Of a stretch of DNA of 64,000 nucleotides, positions 1-8,385 are shown piece by piece. The notes beneath the pieces were generated by a model. The model saw nothing but the letters and a program-made list of their open reading frames with translations. It made no database searches and was not told where the DNA came from. The stretch is from NCBI GenBank assembly GCA_910584205.1, contig CAJUAA010000009.1, positions 36,302 through 100,301 of the forward strand, written 5' to 3'. The number at the start of each line of letters is the position of its first letter. Position 1 is the stretch's first letter. A program made the translations under genes and the position numbers. The DNA comes from an uncultured Lachnospiraceae bacterium (GTDB lineage Bacteria > Bacillota > Clostridia > Lachnospirales > Lachnospiraceae).

Positions 1-768
1 AAATACCATGTCCGTGACGGAGCTGCTCATGTCGCCCACGCCCGGCACCATCTCCAGTCCCTGGCTGACCGCCGTGTTGCGGAAGGCGTCCGCCGCCGGC
101 GATATGATGCCCTGGATCAGGTGAAAGCCCATGACTGCCGCCAGTACGGCCTTCAGGCTCCATTTCACCATGAGTTCCGCCAGCTCCGCAAACCGGGTCA
201 GCCGTTCCTCCTTTGATAAATGATTCACAAGCACCAGCAGCACATAGATCTCGATGCAGGGAAGGATAAATACCTGCGTAAACCAGCGGAGCAAAGATAT
301 GAGCAGCAGGATAAATTCATAATAGATCCCTGCGGATACGGTATAGGAAGAAAGCGTCATGGCAAGGAAATACGCCGGCGCCAGCACGGACATAAAATTC
401 TGCATATGTTCCATAACTTCCTGCGCGATCCCCATACTGTTCCTGAAGGATGTCATCAGCAGAAGAAACAGGATCATGTAGATCATGCAGAAGCTGATGT
501 GGGAGACGCTGCGGTTCTGAAAGACATCCGCAAAGTGAAGCAGCACCGCCGCCGCCACGGCCAGGATCAGGATATGGATCCACAGCTGCTTCTGCGCCAT
601 CAGCTCCTCCAGAAAAACATCCTGCAGAAAACCGGCCGCATACCGGAAGGACAGGAGATTCTCGCCCCGCATCCCCTGTTCCGCCATCTCCCGGAAATTC
701 ATCCCGTTTCCGAGAATCTCGTCCAGCACTCTCTGAATCTCACCAAAATCGATCTCTTCCACAGTCAT
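1..768 (-). CDS. spoIIIAE: Stage III sporulation protein AE, C-terminus cut by window edge
   Basis: SpoIIIAE is a polytopic membrane component of the SpoIIIA-SpoIIQ channel that joins mother cell and forespore during engulfment. Reading from the ATG at 768 gives 256 codons open to base 1, starting MTVEEIDFGEIQRVLDEI and followed by several hydrophobic segments (for example around residues 57-75, 85-105 and 120-165). The start overlaps the spoIIIAD stop as ATGA, which implies translational coupling. Order and strand match the canonical spoIIIA operon; AF, AG and AH are expected beyond the left edge. Confidence 0.93.
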   Translation of the reverse strand, partial: MTVEEIDFGEIQRVLDEILGNGMNFREMAEQGMRGENLLSFRYAAGFLQDVFLEELMAQKQLWIHILILAVAAAVLLHFADVFQNRSVSHISFCMIYMILFLLLMTSFRNSMGIAQEVMEHMQNFMSVLAPAYFLAMTLSSYTVSAGIYYEFILLLISLLRWFTQVFILPCIEIYVLLVLVNHLSKEERLTRFAELAELMVKWSLKAVLAAVMGFHLIQGIISPAADAFRNTAVSQGLEMVPGVGDMSSSVTDMVF

Positions 769-1148
769 CCTCCCAGAAATGTCTGTATGGTGTCCAGAAG
801 CGCGGTCAGCACCGGAATGCTGACCGCCAGCACCGACAGCTTGCCGAAGATCTGGATCTGCCCCGCGATGGTCTGATACCCGGCATCCTTACACAGGTCG
901 GAGGCAAACTCCGCAATGTACGTAATTCCGACGATCTTCATCAGGATCTGGAGGTATCCCGCTTTCAGCGGCAGACAATCCTGGACTGCCTGCAGCCCGT
1001 CCATGATGACAGAAAGCTTCTCTGCCACAAAGGAGAAAATCAGAAGGCTGATGCCCAGACACAAATACACCGAATAGTCAGGCTTCAGCGCTTTCAGCTG
1101 AAGCGCCATCAGGATTCCCGTAATCCCCAGAAACGCAACCCGGACCAT
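765..1148 (-). CDS. spoIIIAD: Stage III sporulation protein AD
   Basis: Small membrane protein of the SpoIIIA channel, 127 aa, starting MVRVAFLGITGILMALQL. I chose the ATG at 1148 because a GGAGGTG ribosome binding site lies just upstream (1157-1163); the reading frame is open further upstream, but that part is not protein-like for this family. Two to three hydrophobic segments are visible, at about residues 2-20, 28-48 and 100-125. It lies between spoIIIAC and spoIIIAE on the same strand. Confidence 0.93.
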   Translation of the reverse strand: MVRVAFLGITGILMALQLKALKPDYSVYLCLGISLLIFSFVAEKLSVIMDGLQAVQDCLPLKAGYLQILMKIVGITYIAEFASDLCKDAGYQTIAGQIQIFGKLSVLAVSIPVLTALLDTIQTFLGG

Positions 1149-1203
1149 CACCTGTTCACCTCCCTCTGCATGTTCAGCGGTTTTTCCGGTATCCTCCGCG
1201 TGT

Positions 1204-1398
1204 TTACAGCAGGAACAGCCGCTGCATGGTCTCAAACAGCTCATATACATACGGAATGATCCAGAACAGTACAAGCAAAAGTCCCGCAAGGCTCGTCAGA
1301 AATGCCTGTTCTTCCCGGCCGCTGTGCTTCAGCACCTGCGAGAGCACAGACACGAGGATCCCCACCGCCGCGATCTTGAATATCAATGTTTCACTCAT
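1204..1398 (-). CDS. spoIIIAC: Stage III sporulation protein AC
   Basis: A 64-aa protein with two membrane segments (about residues 6-22 and 33-52) separated by a short polar loop containing SGREEQ. Length and pattern are typical for SpoIIIAC, a minimal subunit of the forespore channel complex related to SpoIIIAD. It lies 55 nt upstream of spoIIIAD in the operon. Confidence 0.93.
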   Translation of the reverse strand: MSETLIFKIAAVGILVSVLSQVLKHSGREEQAFLTSLAGLLLVLFWIIPYVYELFETMQRLFLL

Positions 1399-1424
1399 AT
1401 TGGCTCCTGCTTTCCATCATTTCT

Positions 1425-1943
1425 TCAGAATATCAGTATGGCCAGCGCCGCTCCCCCAAGCGCCCCCATATACCGATACAGCTTCCGGCGGCTCTCCGCC
1501 GTAGCAGCCGCGTCGGAGACAGACCGCCTCAGCTGCTCCAGATAGTGATCCAGCGTATTGACCTGCATCTCCACATCCAGATATCCCAGCATCCCGCCCA
1601 GCGCCTCCAGTCCGGACCACTCCTGGCTGCTGATGTGGAGCCCCTTCAGATCCTGCTTCATGTTCTTTTTCCACAGGCTGTCAGCAGTACCGCCCCGGCG
1701 CTCCTGCAGCTCTTCCCCCATATGGCGGAAAAAATCGCCGAAGGGCGGCGGCGCGCCTGCGGACAGATGCAGAAACGCTTCCGGCAGCGGCTGGTGCATA
1801 TAACGGATCTCGCCTTTTAAGAGAAGCATCCGTTGTTCCAGCTCCTCCAGTTCCCGGATCCTCAGATCCAGCTCCGCGGCGCAGAGGATGCCGATCCCCG
1901 TGCTCCCGGCCAGAATGCAGACCATCCCCAGAGCCTTCAGCAT
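1425..1943 (-). CDS. spoIIIAB: Stage III sporulation protein AB
   Basis: 172-aa protein with an N-terminal membrane segment (residues 4-22), a helical body containing ELDLRIRELEELEQRMLLL and a C-terminal hydrophobic tail (residues 153-172). The family resembles GspF/PilC-type membrane proteins that partner with secretion ATPases, here SpoIIIAA. Its start overlaps the spoIIIAA stop by 7 nt, consistent with coupled translation of ATPase and partner. Confidence 0.93.
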   Translation of the reverse strand: MLKALGMVCILAGSTGIGILCAAELDLRIRELEELEQRMLLLKGEIRYMHQPLPEAFLHLSAGAPPPFGDFFRHMGEELQERRGGTADSLWKKNMKQDLKGLHISSQEWSGLEALGGMLGYLDVEMQVNTLDHYLEQLRRSVSDAAATAESRRKLYRYMGALGGAALAILIF

Positions 1944-2860
1944 CCCTCTTCCCCCTGGCCGACCGGCCGGCCGGACGCGTCCAGAATCCGGTGGAGCCTG
2001 CCCGGCTTTCCGGACGCTTTCAGAAAGACATACCGCTCAAATATCCCCGTCTCCACCATCTCCCGCAGCACCGGTTTTCGCTTCAGCTCCTCCATGCTGC
2101 TGCCGTGAACCGTCGCCACGACCACACATCCGCAGTTGACGGCAAGCGTCAGCGCTTCCATGTCTTCCCTGCTGCCGATCTCATCCACCGCCACCACCTT
2201 CGGCGCCATGGAACGGATCAGCATCATCATGCCTTCCGCCTTCGGGCAGCCGTCCAGCACGTCCGTCCGAAGCCCCACATCGTTCCCCGGTACCCCCCGA
2301 AAGCTTCCTGCGATCTCCGACCGCTCGTCAACCACGCCCACCGTCAGCCCCGGATACCCCGGCTCCCCGTCTGAGACCTGCCGGATGCAGTCCCGAAGCA
2401 GCGTCGTCTTCCCGTGTCCGGGCGCCGATACGATCAGCGTATGCAAAAGCCCGTCTTCTTTTCGAATCCAGGGAAGCAGCCGGTCCGCACAGCCTTTCAC
2501 CTCATGGGCAAAACGGATGTTCAGAGACGACACGTCCGTAACGGTCCGGATCTTTCCCCTTTCCACCACCGCCCGGCCCGCGATCCCCACCCGGTGTCCG
2601 CCCGGCAAAGACAGATACCCCTGCCGGATCTCATCCTCATAGGCATACAGGGAATAACCGGAAAGATACGCCAGGATCTCCTGCAGCTGCGCCTTCTTCA
2701 CCGCCGTCTTTGACCGGTATTCCCGGTTTCCGCACAACGCCAGCACCGGCCGCTCCGCCCGGATCCGGATCTCCTGCAGATTTTCTGTATCGATCTTCCA
2801 CGCCTCCATCGTCGTCCTGAGAAATTCCGGGAAAATCGAGGATAATTCATCATGTCTCAT
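1937..2860 (-). CDS. spoIIIAA: Stage III sporulation protein AA, secretion-type ATPase
   Basis: Cytoplasmic ATPase thought to energise the SpoIIIA channel in the mother cell; related to type II/IV secretion ATPases. The Walker A motif SAPGHGKTTLLRD lies at about residues 144-156, and the hydrophobic strand VVAVDEIG (about 212-219) is the Walker B with its acidic pair. Length 307 aa is normal. It is the first gene of the spoIIIA operon; a possible sigma-E promoter lies upstream at 2884-2911. Confidence 0.95.
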   Translation of the reverse strand: MRHDELSSIFPEFLRTTMEAWKIDTENLQEIRIRAERPVLALCGNREYRSKTAVKKAQLQEILAYLSGYSLYAYEDEIRQGYLSLPGGHRVGIAGRAVVERGKIRTVTDVSSLNIRFAHEVKGCADRLLPWIRKEDGLLHTLIVSAPGHGKTTLLRDCIRQVSDGEPGYPGLTVGVVDERSEIAGSFRGVPGNDVGLRTDVLDGCPKAEGMMMLIRSMAPKVVAVDEIGSREDMEALTLAVNCGCVVVATVHGSSMEELKRKPVLREMVETGIFERYVFLKASGKPGRLHRILDASGRPVGQGEEGC

Positions 2861-2883
2861 ACCATTGTCCAGCTCCTTAACTC

Positions 2884-2911
2884 AATATATGAAAAAGGAC
2901 AGGTTTTATGA
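2884..2911 (-). promoter_or_regulatory. Possible sigma-E promoter of spoIIIA
   Basis: On the minus strand TCATAAA (2905-2911) and CATATATT (2884-2891) are separated by 13 bp. This resembles the mother-cell sigma-E consensus (ATATT-type -35, CATACAMT -10). The spoIIIA operon is controlled by sigma-E in Bacillus, so site and position agree. It is a short motif match only. Confidence 0.45.
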
Positions 2912-2974
2912 CCATGAAATTTCTCCCGCAAAGACAGCGCGGTTCCCGGCTGCACCGGAAACCGCGCGCAAAAA

Positions 2975-2997
2975 AACCGCCGCATGGCGCGGCGGTT
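2975..2997 (-). terminator. Rho-independent terminator of pnp
   Basis: AACCGCCGC / GCGGCGGTT form a 9-bp stem with a 5-base loop, followed on the minus strand by seven T. It lies 16 nt after the pnp stop. A second inverted repeat of GCGCGGTT and AACCGCGC arms (2937-2967) follows directly. Confidence 0.85.
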
Positions 2998-3012
2998 CTT
3001 TCTTTTTCTGTT

Positions 3013-5103
3013 TTATTTTTCCTTACAGTCCTTGATGGAGAAGCTGATCCTTCCCATCTTGTCCTTTCCAAGGCAGACAACCTTCACCATATCTCCCAGG
3101 GTCAGAACATCCTCCACCCGGTTGATCCGCTCTTTTGCGATCTTGGAGATGTGAACCATGCCTTCCTTCCCTGGAGCAAACTCCAGGAATGCGCCGAATT
3201 CCTTGATGCTGACCACTTTTCCAACGAAGATCTGACCTTCCTCGAAATCGGTGGTGATGATGCGGACCATCTCTTTTGCCTTGTCCATCATCACTTTATC
3301 CGTACCGCAGATGGACACGGCTCCGTCGTCGTTGATGTCGATCTTCACGCCGGTCTGCTCGATGATGGCGTTGATGGTCTTGCCTCTCTGGCCGACCACA
3401 TCCCCGATCTTCTGGGGATCGATCATCATCTGGATGATCTTCGGCGCCAGCGGTCCCACCTCCGGACGCGGCTCTGCGATCGCCGGTTTCATACAGGTAT
3501 CCATAATGAACATTCTTGCTTCCCGGCATCTTGCGATGGCGCCTTCCACGATGGGGCGGGTCAGTCCGTGGATCTTAATATCCATCTGGATCGCCGTAAT
3601 GCCCCGGTCGGTACCGGTCACCTTGAAGTCCATATCTCCGAAGAAATCCTCCAGCCCCTGGATATCCGTCAGCAGGACGAAATCATCGTCTCTGTCTCCG
3701 GTCACCAGACCGCAGGAAATACCCGCCACCATCTTCTTGATGGGCACGCCCGCCGCCATGAGAGACATACAGGACGCACAGGTGGACGCCATGGACGTGG
3801 AACCGTTGGACTCAAACGTCTCGGACACCGTACGGATCGCATAGGGGAACTCTTCCTCGCTGGGAAGCACCGGTATCAGCGCGCGCTCTGCCAGCGCTCC
3901 GTGTCCGATCTCCCGGCGTCCCGGCCCTCTGGACGGTTTCGTCTCGCCCACCGAGTAGCTGGGGAAATTATAATGATGCATGTAGCGTTTGCTTACTTCG
4001 TTCTCATCCAGGCCGTCGATTCTCTGCTGCTCAGAAAGCGGCGCCAGCGTACATACATTGCAGATCTGGGTCTGTCCGCGGGTGAACATGGCGGAACCAT
4101 GGACTCTCGGAATCAGATCCACCTCTGCCGCCAGCGGGCGGATCTGGGTCAGCTCCCGTCCGTCCGGACGTTTGTGATCCTGAAGGATCATCTTACGGAC
4201 CGTCTTTTTCTGATACTGATAGACTGCCTCGCCCAGTACCTCCAGCCACTCTTCCTTCTCTTCAAAGGCTTCGGTCAGCTTCTCGGTCAGCACGCGGATA
4301 TTTTCCTCGCGGGTCTGCTTGTCATCAGTGAACACCGCACGCTCCATCTCTTCCGGCGGAACGATCTCACGGATTGCCGCAAACAGCTCCTCCGGAACCG
4401 CGCAGCTTGTATATTCATGCTTCGGCTTTCCAACCTCCGCCATGATCTTCTCGATAAACGCGATCAGCTCCTGATTGACGCCGTGAGCCAGATAGATGGC
4501 CTCGATCATCCGATCTTCCGGAACCTCATTGGCTCCCGCCTCGATCATCATGACCTTTTCCTTCGTGGACGCCACGGTCAGGTTCAGGTCGCCGTTCTTC
4601 CACTGCTCCTGGGACGGATTGATGACAAATTCACCGTCCACCAGGCCCACCTGCGTCATGGCGCAGGGACCGTCAAAGGGAATGTCCGAGATGGACGCCG
4701 CAATGGCGGAACCCAGCATGGCAACGATCTCCGGACGGCACTCCGGGTCCACGCTCATGACCATGTTGTTCAGCGTCACGTCATTTCTGTAATCCTTCGG
4801 AAACAGCGGTCTCATGGGACGGTCGATGACGCGCGCGGTCAGCACCGCGTTCTCGGAAGCCTTCCCCTCTCTCTTATTGAAACCTCCCGGAATCTTGCCT
4901 ACGGAATATAATTTTTCCTCAAATTCTACGCTCAGCGGGAAGAAATCGATCCCGTCCCTCGGCTTGTCCGATGCGGTCGCGGTGGACAGGACAACGGTGT
5001 CCCCGTAATGCATGAACGCCGCACCGTTCGCCTGAGCCGCCACACGGCCGATATCCACTCTTAATGTCCTGCCGGCCAGCTCCATTGTATAACTTTTGTA
5101 CAT
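3013..5103 (-). CDS. pnp: Polyribonucleotide nucleotidyltransferase (PNPase)
   Basis: Phosphorolytic 3'-to-5' exoribonuclease of mRNA decay. The 696-aa protein has the two RNase PH domains (about residues 10-140 and 315-460), the connecting helical domain, a KH domain (about 550-610, with VVGQRGKTINAIIEQTG) and a C-terminal S1 domain (about 620-690, with GKVVSIKEFGAFLEF). Length and all domains are normal. It lies downstream of rpsO, as in many bacteria, but each gene has its own terminator. Confidence 0.97.
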   Translation of the reverse strand: MYKSYTMELAGRTLRVDIGRVAAQANGAAFMHYGDTVVLSTATASDKPRDGIDFFPLSVEFEEKLYSVGKIPGGFNKREGKASENAVLTARVIDRPMRPLFPKDYRNDVTLNNMVMSVDPECRPEIVAMLGSAIAASISDIPFDGPCAMTQVGLVDGEFVINPSQEQWKNGDLNLTVASTKEKVMMIEAGANEVPEDRMIEAIYLAHGVNQELIAFIEKIMAEVGKPKHEYTSCAVPEELFAAIREIVPPEEMERAVFTDDKQTREENIRVLTEKLTEAFEEKEEWLEVLGEAVYQYQKKTVRKMILQDHKRPDGRELTQIRPLAAEVDLIPRVHGSAMFTRGQTQICNVCTLAPLSEQQRIDGLDENEVSKRYMHHYNFPSYSVGETKPSRGPGRREIGHGALAERALIPVLPSEEEFPYAIRTVSETFESNGSTSMASTCASCMSLMAAGVPIKKMVAGISCGLVTGDRDDDFVLLTDIQGLEDFFGDMDFKVTGTDRGITAIQMDIKIHGLTRPIVEGAIARCREARMFIMDTCMKPAIAEPRPEVGPLAPKIIQMMIDPQKIGDVVGQRGKTINAIIEQTGVKIDINDDGAVSICGTDKVMMDKAKEMVRIITTDFEEGQIFVGKVVSIKEFGAFLEFAPGKEGMVHISKIAKERINRVEDVLTLGDMVKVVCLGKDKMGRISFSIKDCKEK

Positions 5104-5158
5104 AAACTGTATCTCCTTTCTATTCTGACTTTTGATTCTGACTTTTCAGCAGAAGATA

Positions 5159-5209
5159 CCGAAACTACTGAAAAACACAAACACCGTTTGCGCTTTTCAG
5201 TGGTCTCGG
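5159..5209 (-). promoter_or_regulatory. Long stem-loop in the pnp leader
   Basis: A 16-nt arm (5159-5174) pairs with 5194-5209, with two G-U pairs. An inner CAAAC/GTTTG hairpin (5178-5190) lies in the loop. The structure is about 55 nt before the pnp start, where pnp mRNAs of other bacteria carry stem-loops that are processed for autoregulation. The AAGTCAGAAT sequence is repeated twice just after it (5117-5143 region). Its role here is inferred. Confidence 0.55.
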
Positions 5210-5282
5210 CACCTGTCTCCTGCCAAAAATGGTTCCGCAGGCAGAGCTTCCACACAAATCTGTATGCCCTGCCCACGAAAAT

Positions 5283-5304
5283 AAGGCGGAATCACGTCCG
5301 CCTT
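5283..5304 (-). terminator. Terminator of rpsO
   Basis: AAGGCGGA (5283-5290) pairs with TCCGCCTT (5297-5304) around a 6-base loop, 7 nt after the rpsO stop. A short T-rich run follows on the minus strand. Some read-through into pnp is likely, because the T run is interrupted. Confidence 0.7.
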
Positions 5305-5311
5305 AAAGTTA

Positions 5312-5578
5312 TTATTTTCTCAGACCTAATTTAGCGATCAGCGTACGGTATCTCTCGATATCCGTCTTCTTCAGATATGCCAGCATGCCGCGTCTCTGGC
5401 CTACCATCTTCAGAAGGCCTCTTCTGGAATGATGGTCTTTCTTGTTCACTTTCAGATGCTCGGTAAGCTCCTGAATTCTTGCGGTCAGGATCGCCACCTG
5501 TACCTCCGGTGAACCGGTGTCGCCTTCACTGCGGCCATACTCTGCGATAATCGCCTGCTTCTTCTCTTTCGAAATCAT
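5312..5578 (-). CDS. rpsO: 30S ribosomal protein S15
   Basis: 88-aa S15, starting MISKEKKQAIIAEYGRSEGD and containing the conserved TGSPEVQVAILTARI and DHHSRRGLLKMVGQRR segments. The protein binds 16S rRNA and nucleates assembly of the 30S platform. I used the ATG at 5578 because GGAGGAAA precedes it; an upstream in-frame extension is not part of the family. Confidence 0.97.
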   Translation of the reverse strand: MISKEKKQAIIAEYGRSEGDTGSPEVQVAILTARIQELTEHLKVNKKDHHSRRGLLKMVGQRRGMLAYLKKTDIERYRTLIAKLGLRK

Positions 5579-5669
5579 TTCGGTTTCCTCCTTATTTTTA
5601 CAATCACCTGCCATCAAGGGACGGTCGGAGTGTCCAGACCCCGAACGGCGGTTAAACTCATACTTCCAT

Positions 5670-5698
5670 ACTGTAGCATATATGGGCCGCTTTGTAAA
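5670..5698 (-). promoter_or_regulatory. Sigma-A promoter of rpsO
   Basis: Minus-strand TTTACA (5693-5698) and TACAGT (5670-5675) with a 17-bp spacer lie about 90 nt before rpsO. The 322-bp gap 5579-5900 otherwise holds the rpsO leader and the divergent promoter at 5773-5801; no gene is visible in it. Confidence 0.6.
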
Positions 5699-5772
5699 GG
5701 GGATTTTTCGGTAAAAGCCGTGATTTCGATTGAAAAATTCGTCTTCCCGTCTAACATTTTACCGACAGGATA

Positions 5773-5801
5773 TTGATTATCCGCCCAAATAATGCTACGA
5801 T
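5773..5801 (+). promoter_or_regulatory. Promoter of the repeat-protein gene
   Basis: TTGATT (5773-5778), 17-bp spacer, TACGAT (5796-5801), about 100 nt upstream of the gene at 5901. It is a reasonable sigma-A match. Confidence 0.5.
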
Positions 5802-5900
5802 GTAAACGCAACGACATATTTCTCCAGAAACAGCGGAGAACATGTCGATGCAGCAACTTAAAAACCCGTATTCATTCAAACAGACAAAGGAGGAACAGGA

Positions 5901-6581
5901 ATGAAAAAATTAGGAAGCGCATTGTTGCTTGCAGGTGTTATTTTTATCGGCAGCGTGCCGATAAGTGTTTCCGCAAAGGAACTGACCACCGCAGAACAGG
6001 TGAAGGCAAAGCTTGAAGCTGATCAGCAGGCCGTGGATGACTATATGGCCGCGAAGCAGGCGGAGTGGCGTGCAACGGAGCAGCAGGTCGCTGCAGAAGT
6101 AGCGGCAAAAGCGGCAGCAAAAGAAGCTCTGGATCAACAGATTGCAGCTCAGCTTGCAGCAGAGCAAAAAGTGATCGACCAGCAGATTGCTGCAGAAGCA
6201 GCGGCAAAAAAAGCACTGGATCAGCAGATCGCGGCTCAGCTTGCGGCTGATCAGGCGGTTACAGAACAGCAGATTGCAGACAAACTTGCAGCCATTGCAG
6301 CGCCGGCAATAACGGCAACGGATAAAGACACCCTGGATCAGCAGATCGCGGCCAGACTCGCAGTCGAGCAGCAGCTCACAGAACAGCAGATCGCGGCCAA
6401 ACTTGCGGCGGACCAGAAGATCATAGATGATTATATGGCGGTAAAGGAGGCCGAGTGGCGTGCGACAGAGCAGCAGGTCGCTGCGGAAGTAGCCGCAAAA
6501 GCAGCGGCAAAAGCGGCTGTAGACCGGCAGATTGCAGAAGCGACAGCAGCATGGACGGCTTCTCTGGCAGCTGCTCACTAA
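5901..6581 (+). CDS. Secreted Ala/Gln-rich repetitive coiled-coil protein
   Basis: No recognised family. 226 aa: a signal peptide (residues 1-25, ending VSVSAKE) and then an almost purely helical Ala, Gln, Glu and Lys sequence. A unit of 14-15 residues of the form xDQQIAAxLAAxQxx recurs about six times between residues 85 and 170. A longer block containing DDYMAxKxAEWRATEQQVAA occurs twice (about residues 46-65 and 176-195). There is no cysteine after the signal peptide, no sortase motif and no membrane anchor, so the protein is probably released or wall-associated by charge. AAGGAGGA precedes the ATG. It is a monocistronic gene with its own promoter and terminator. The function is unknown; a structural or matrix role is possible. 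Confidence 0.8.
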   Translation: MKKLGSALLLAGVIFIGSVPISVSAKELTTAEQVKAKLEADQQAVDDYMAAKQAEWRATEQQVAAEVAAKAAAKEALDQQIAAQLAAEQKVIDQQIAAEAAAKKALDQQIAAQLAADQAVTEQQIADKLAAIAAPAITATDKDTLDQQIAARLAVEQQLTEQQIAAKLAADQKIIDDYMAVKEAEWRATEQQVAAEVAAKAAAKAAVDRQIAEATAAWTASLAAAH

Positions 6582-6593
6582 GCGGAATGAATC

Positions 6594-6627
6594 AAAAGGC
6601 AGAACCGGCGTTTGGGTTCTGCCTTTT
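6594..6627. terminator. Bidirectional terminator
   Basis: AAAAGGCAGAACC (6594-6606) pairs with GGTTCTGCCTTTT (6615-6627). The 13-bp stem has A and T tails, so it can stop transcription from both the repeat-protein gene (+) and the cyclophilin gene (-). Confidence 0.85.
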
Positions 6628-6632
6628 CTCTG

Positions 6633-7205
6633 TCATTTCCAGCAGGGCGGAATGGCCGGATTCTCCACCCGGACCGGCTTCGGATAACTCTGTCCGAACA
6701 GCTGAAGCTCCACATGGTCGATGACCTGGGGCTCCACCGGGCGGTTCACCTCCACTCCTTCTATGGGAAAATCCGTCACCGGCACCGTGGGCACGTTCTC
6801 CAGACGGCGGATCTCCTCCATCCCCTCCAGCACCCTTCCGAATACCGGATAGACGCCCTTATGCTCCGGGCAGTCCCGGAGCGGAAAGAAAAATTCACAG
6901 CCTGCCAGGCCCGCTTCCCCGTAGCCGCCCATGCAGACCGTCCCCGGATGGGAATCCAGCGGGACGAGGTCCGGATGAAGCGTAAATTCATCCGGGATCA
7001 GATACTGTGATTCCTTCTTCCCGAATCCGGTATAGCTGACATCCACCCAGTTCCCAGGGACGATCCGTTCGATGGCGTGATGGTCCATGCAGCCCCGAGA
7101 CGCCGCGTACAGAAAGCTGCTGACCGTATTGGGCGCCGCCTCCGGCAGAAGCTCCAGCACGATCCTGCTGCCGTTTGCCATATGAAGTGTCGCGGTCGGA
7201 TTCAT
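6633..7205 (-). CDS. Cyclophilin-type peptidylprolyl isomerase, divergent
   Basis: 190-aa cyclophilin-like protein. It begins TATLHMANGSRIVLELLPEAAPNTVSSF, the normal cyclophilin opening, and contains VFGRVLEGMEEIRRLENVP, the normal C-terminal helix. The catalytic core is divergent: the usual FHR is replaced by IER, and the QGGD motif is not recognisable, so activity is uncertain. It has no signal peptide, so it is cytoplasmic. Its ATG overlaps the stop of the M24 peptidase by 4 nt, so it is the last gene of the peptide-import operon. A role in handling proline peptides together with the peptidase is an inference. Confidence 0.85.
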   Translation of the reverse strand: MNPTATLHMANGSRIVLELLPEAAPNTVSSFLYAASRGCMDHHAIERIVPGNWVDVSYTGFGKKESQYLIPDEFTLHPDLVPLDSHPGTVCMGGYGEAGLAGCEFFFPLRDCPEHKGVYPVFGRVLEGMEEIRRLENVPTVPVTDFPIEGVEVNRPVEPQVIDHVELQLFGQSYPKPVRVENPAIPPCWK

Positions 7206-8293
7206 CTTTCCCCTCCTTTGCCGATGATCTCAAGTTCTTTTGAATAATGGTTCAGCACCTCGCAGCCGTCCTCCGTCACAAGGACCAGATCCTCCACCCG
7301 GACTCCCGTATCCCCGGGCAGATAGACGCCCGGCTCGATGGAAAAGACCATGCCTGCTTCCGCCCGTTTCGTACTGGCGGAAGAAACGTCCCCGTGCTCA
7401 TGCTCTCCAAGACCGATAAAATGTCCCAGGCGGTGGGTAAAATACGGGCCGTACCCTTCTGCTTCGATCACGCCTCTCGCCGCCCGGTCCAGCTCGCACA
7501 GCGGGACTCCCGGCCGGACCAGCCCGATCGCCGTCTCATTGGCCCTTCGGACCGTGTCATAGATGCGGCGGTGCTCCACGCTCACCTGCTGAAAATAAAA
7601 GGTCCTTGTCATGTCCGAACAGTATCCGTCCTTGATACATCCTACGTCGAACAATACACAGTCTCCTGGCCGTACCTCCGTATCGTCCGGCATATGGTGC
7701 GGGTCCGCCGCATTGGCGCCAAAAGCCACCAGCGGCTCAAAGGAAAAGCCGTCCGCCCCCAGAGACTGATAGATGTCCAGCATCTTTGAGGCCGCTTCCC
7801 GCTCCGTGACCCCTTCGCGGATCAGATTTTGAAATTCCGCCATGGCAAGATCGTTGATCCTGGATGACGCGCGCATCTTTTCCTGCTCTTCTGCGTCCTT
7901 GATCCCTCTTGTGTCATCCACCGCAGAAGACGCCAGCACAAAACGTTCTGCCGCTCCCAGTTCCATCAGCGGCAGAAGAAAGCCCGCCTTCAGCTCCGTA
8001 TCCACTCCCAGCGGCCGCTCCCGGTCCATGCGGGACGCCACGATCTCCATGACCGGGTCCGTATCCGAGTACCAGACCTTTTCGATCCCCAGGTCCTCCG
8101 GCACATGAAAGAGCCGGTTCAGGAAATATACATGATGTCCGTCCTCCCTCAGATACAGCCCGTAAAACCGCTCAAAGGGCATGATCTGCACGCCGGTCAG
8201 ATAGTAGATGGACATGGGGTCCACGATCAGCATCTGGCTTAACCCCATCTGTTTCAGCTTCGCCAGAATGCGTTCTGCTCTGTTCTGTTTCAT
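7202..8293 (-). CDS. M24 family Xaa-Pro peptidase
   Basis: 363-aa metallopeptidase of the aminopeptidase P/prolidase family. The N-terminal creatinase-like domain covers about residues 5-130 and the pita-bread catalytic domain about 138-360. The metal ligands are visible: FDVGCIKDGYCSDMTRTF (two Asp), GHFIGLGEHEHG (His), SIEPGVYLP (Glu) and VRVEDLVLV (Glu). It would cleave imported proline-containing peptides in the cytoplasm. It is encoded at the end of the opp operon, after a 92-nt gap, with AAGGAG upstream of the ATG. Confidence 0.92.
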   Translation of the reverse strand: MKQNRAERILAKLKQMGLSQMLIVDPMSIYYLTGVQIMPFERFYGLYLREDGHHVYFLNRLFHVPEDLGIEKVWYSDTDPVMEIVASRMDRERPLGVDTELKAGFLLPLMELGAAERFVLASSAVDDTRGIKDAEEQEKMRASSRINDLAMAEFQNLIREGVTEREAASKMLDIYQSLGADGFSFEPLVAFGANAADPHHMPDDTEVRPGDCVLFDVGCIKDGYCSDMTRTFYFQQVSVEHRRIYDTVRRANETAIGLVRPGVPLCELDRAARGVIEAEGYGPYFTHRLGHFIGLGEHEHGDVSSASTKRAEAGMVFSIEPGVYLPGDTGVRVEDLVLVTEDGCEVLNHYSKELEIIGKGGER

Positions 8294-8385
8294 CGCCTTA
8301 ACTCCTTAATCAAATCCAGCACCCGCCCGGACCATGCCTTAAGCGGATGCTGTTCGTCAGTTTTTTCCATTATAAAACAGCTTTT

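Noticed and set aside
2908..4911. 667-codon open frame on the plus strand opposite pnp
   Set aside because: Antisense shadow of PNPase without family features; it also crosses the pnp terminator.
5061..5276. 71-codon minus-strand frame upstream of pnp
   Set aside because: It covers the pnp leader stem-loop and has no family features or ribosome binding site.
5910..6578. 222-codon Cys/Leu-rich minus-strand frame opposite the repeat protein
   Set aside because: Mirror of the Ala/Gln repeats; only the plus-strand gene has a signal peptide, ribosome binding site and terminator.
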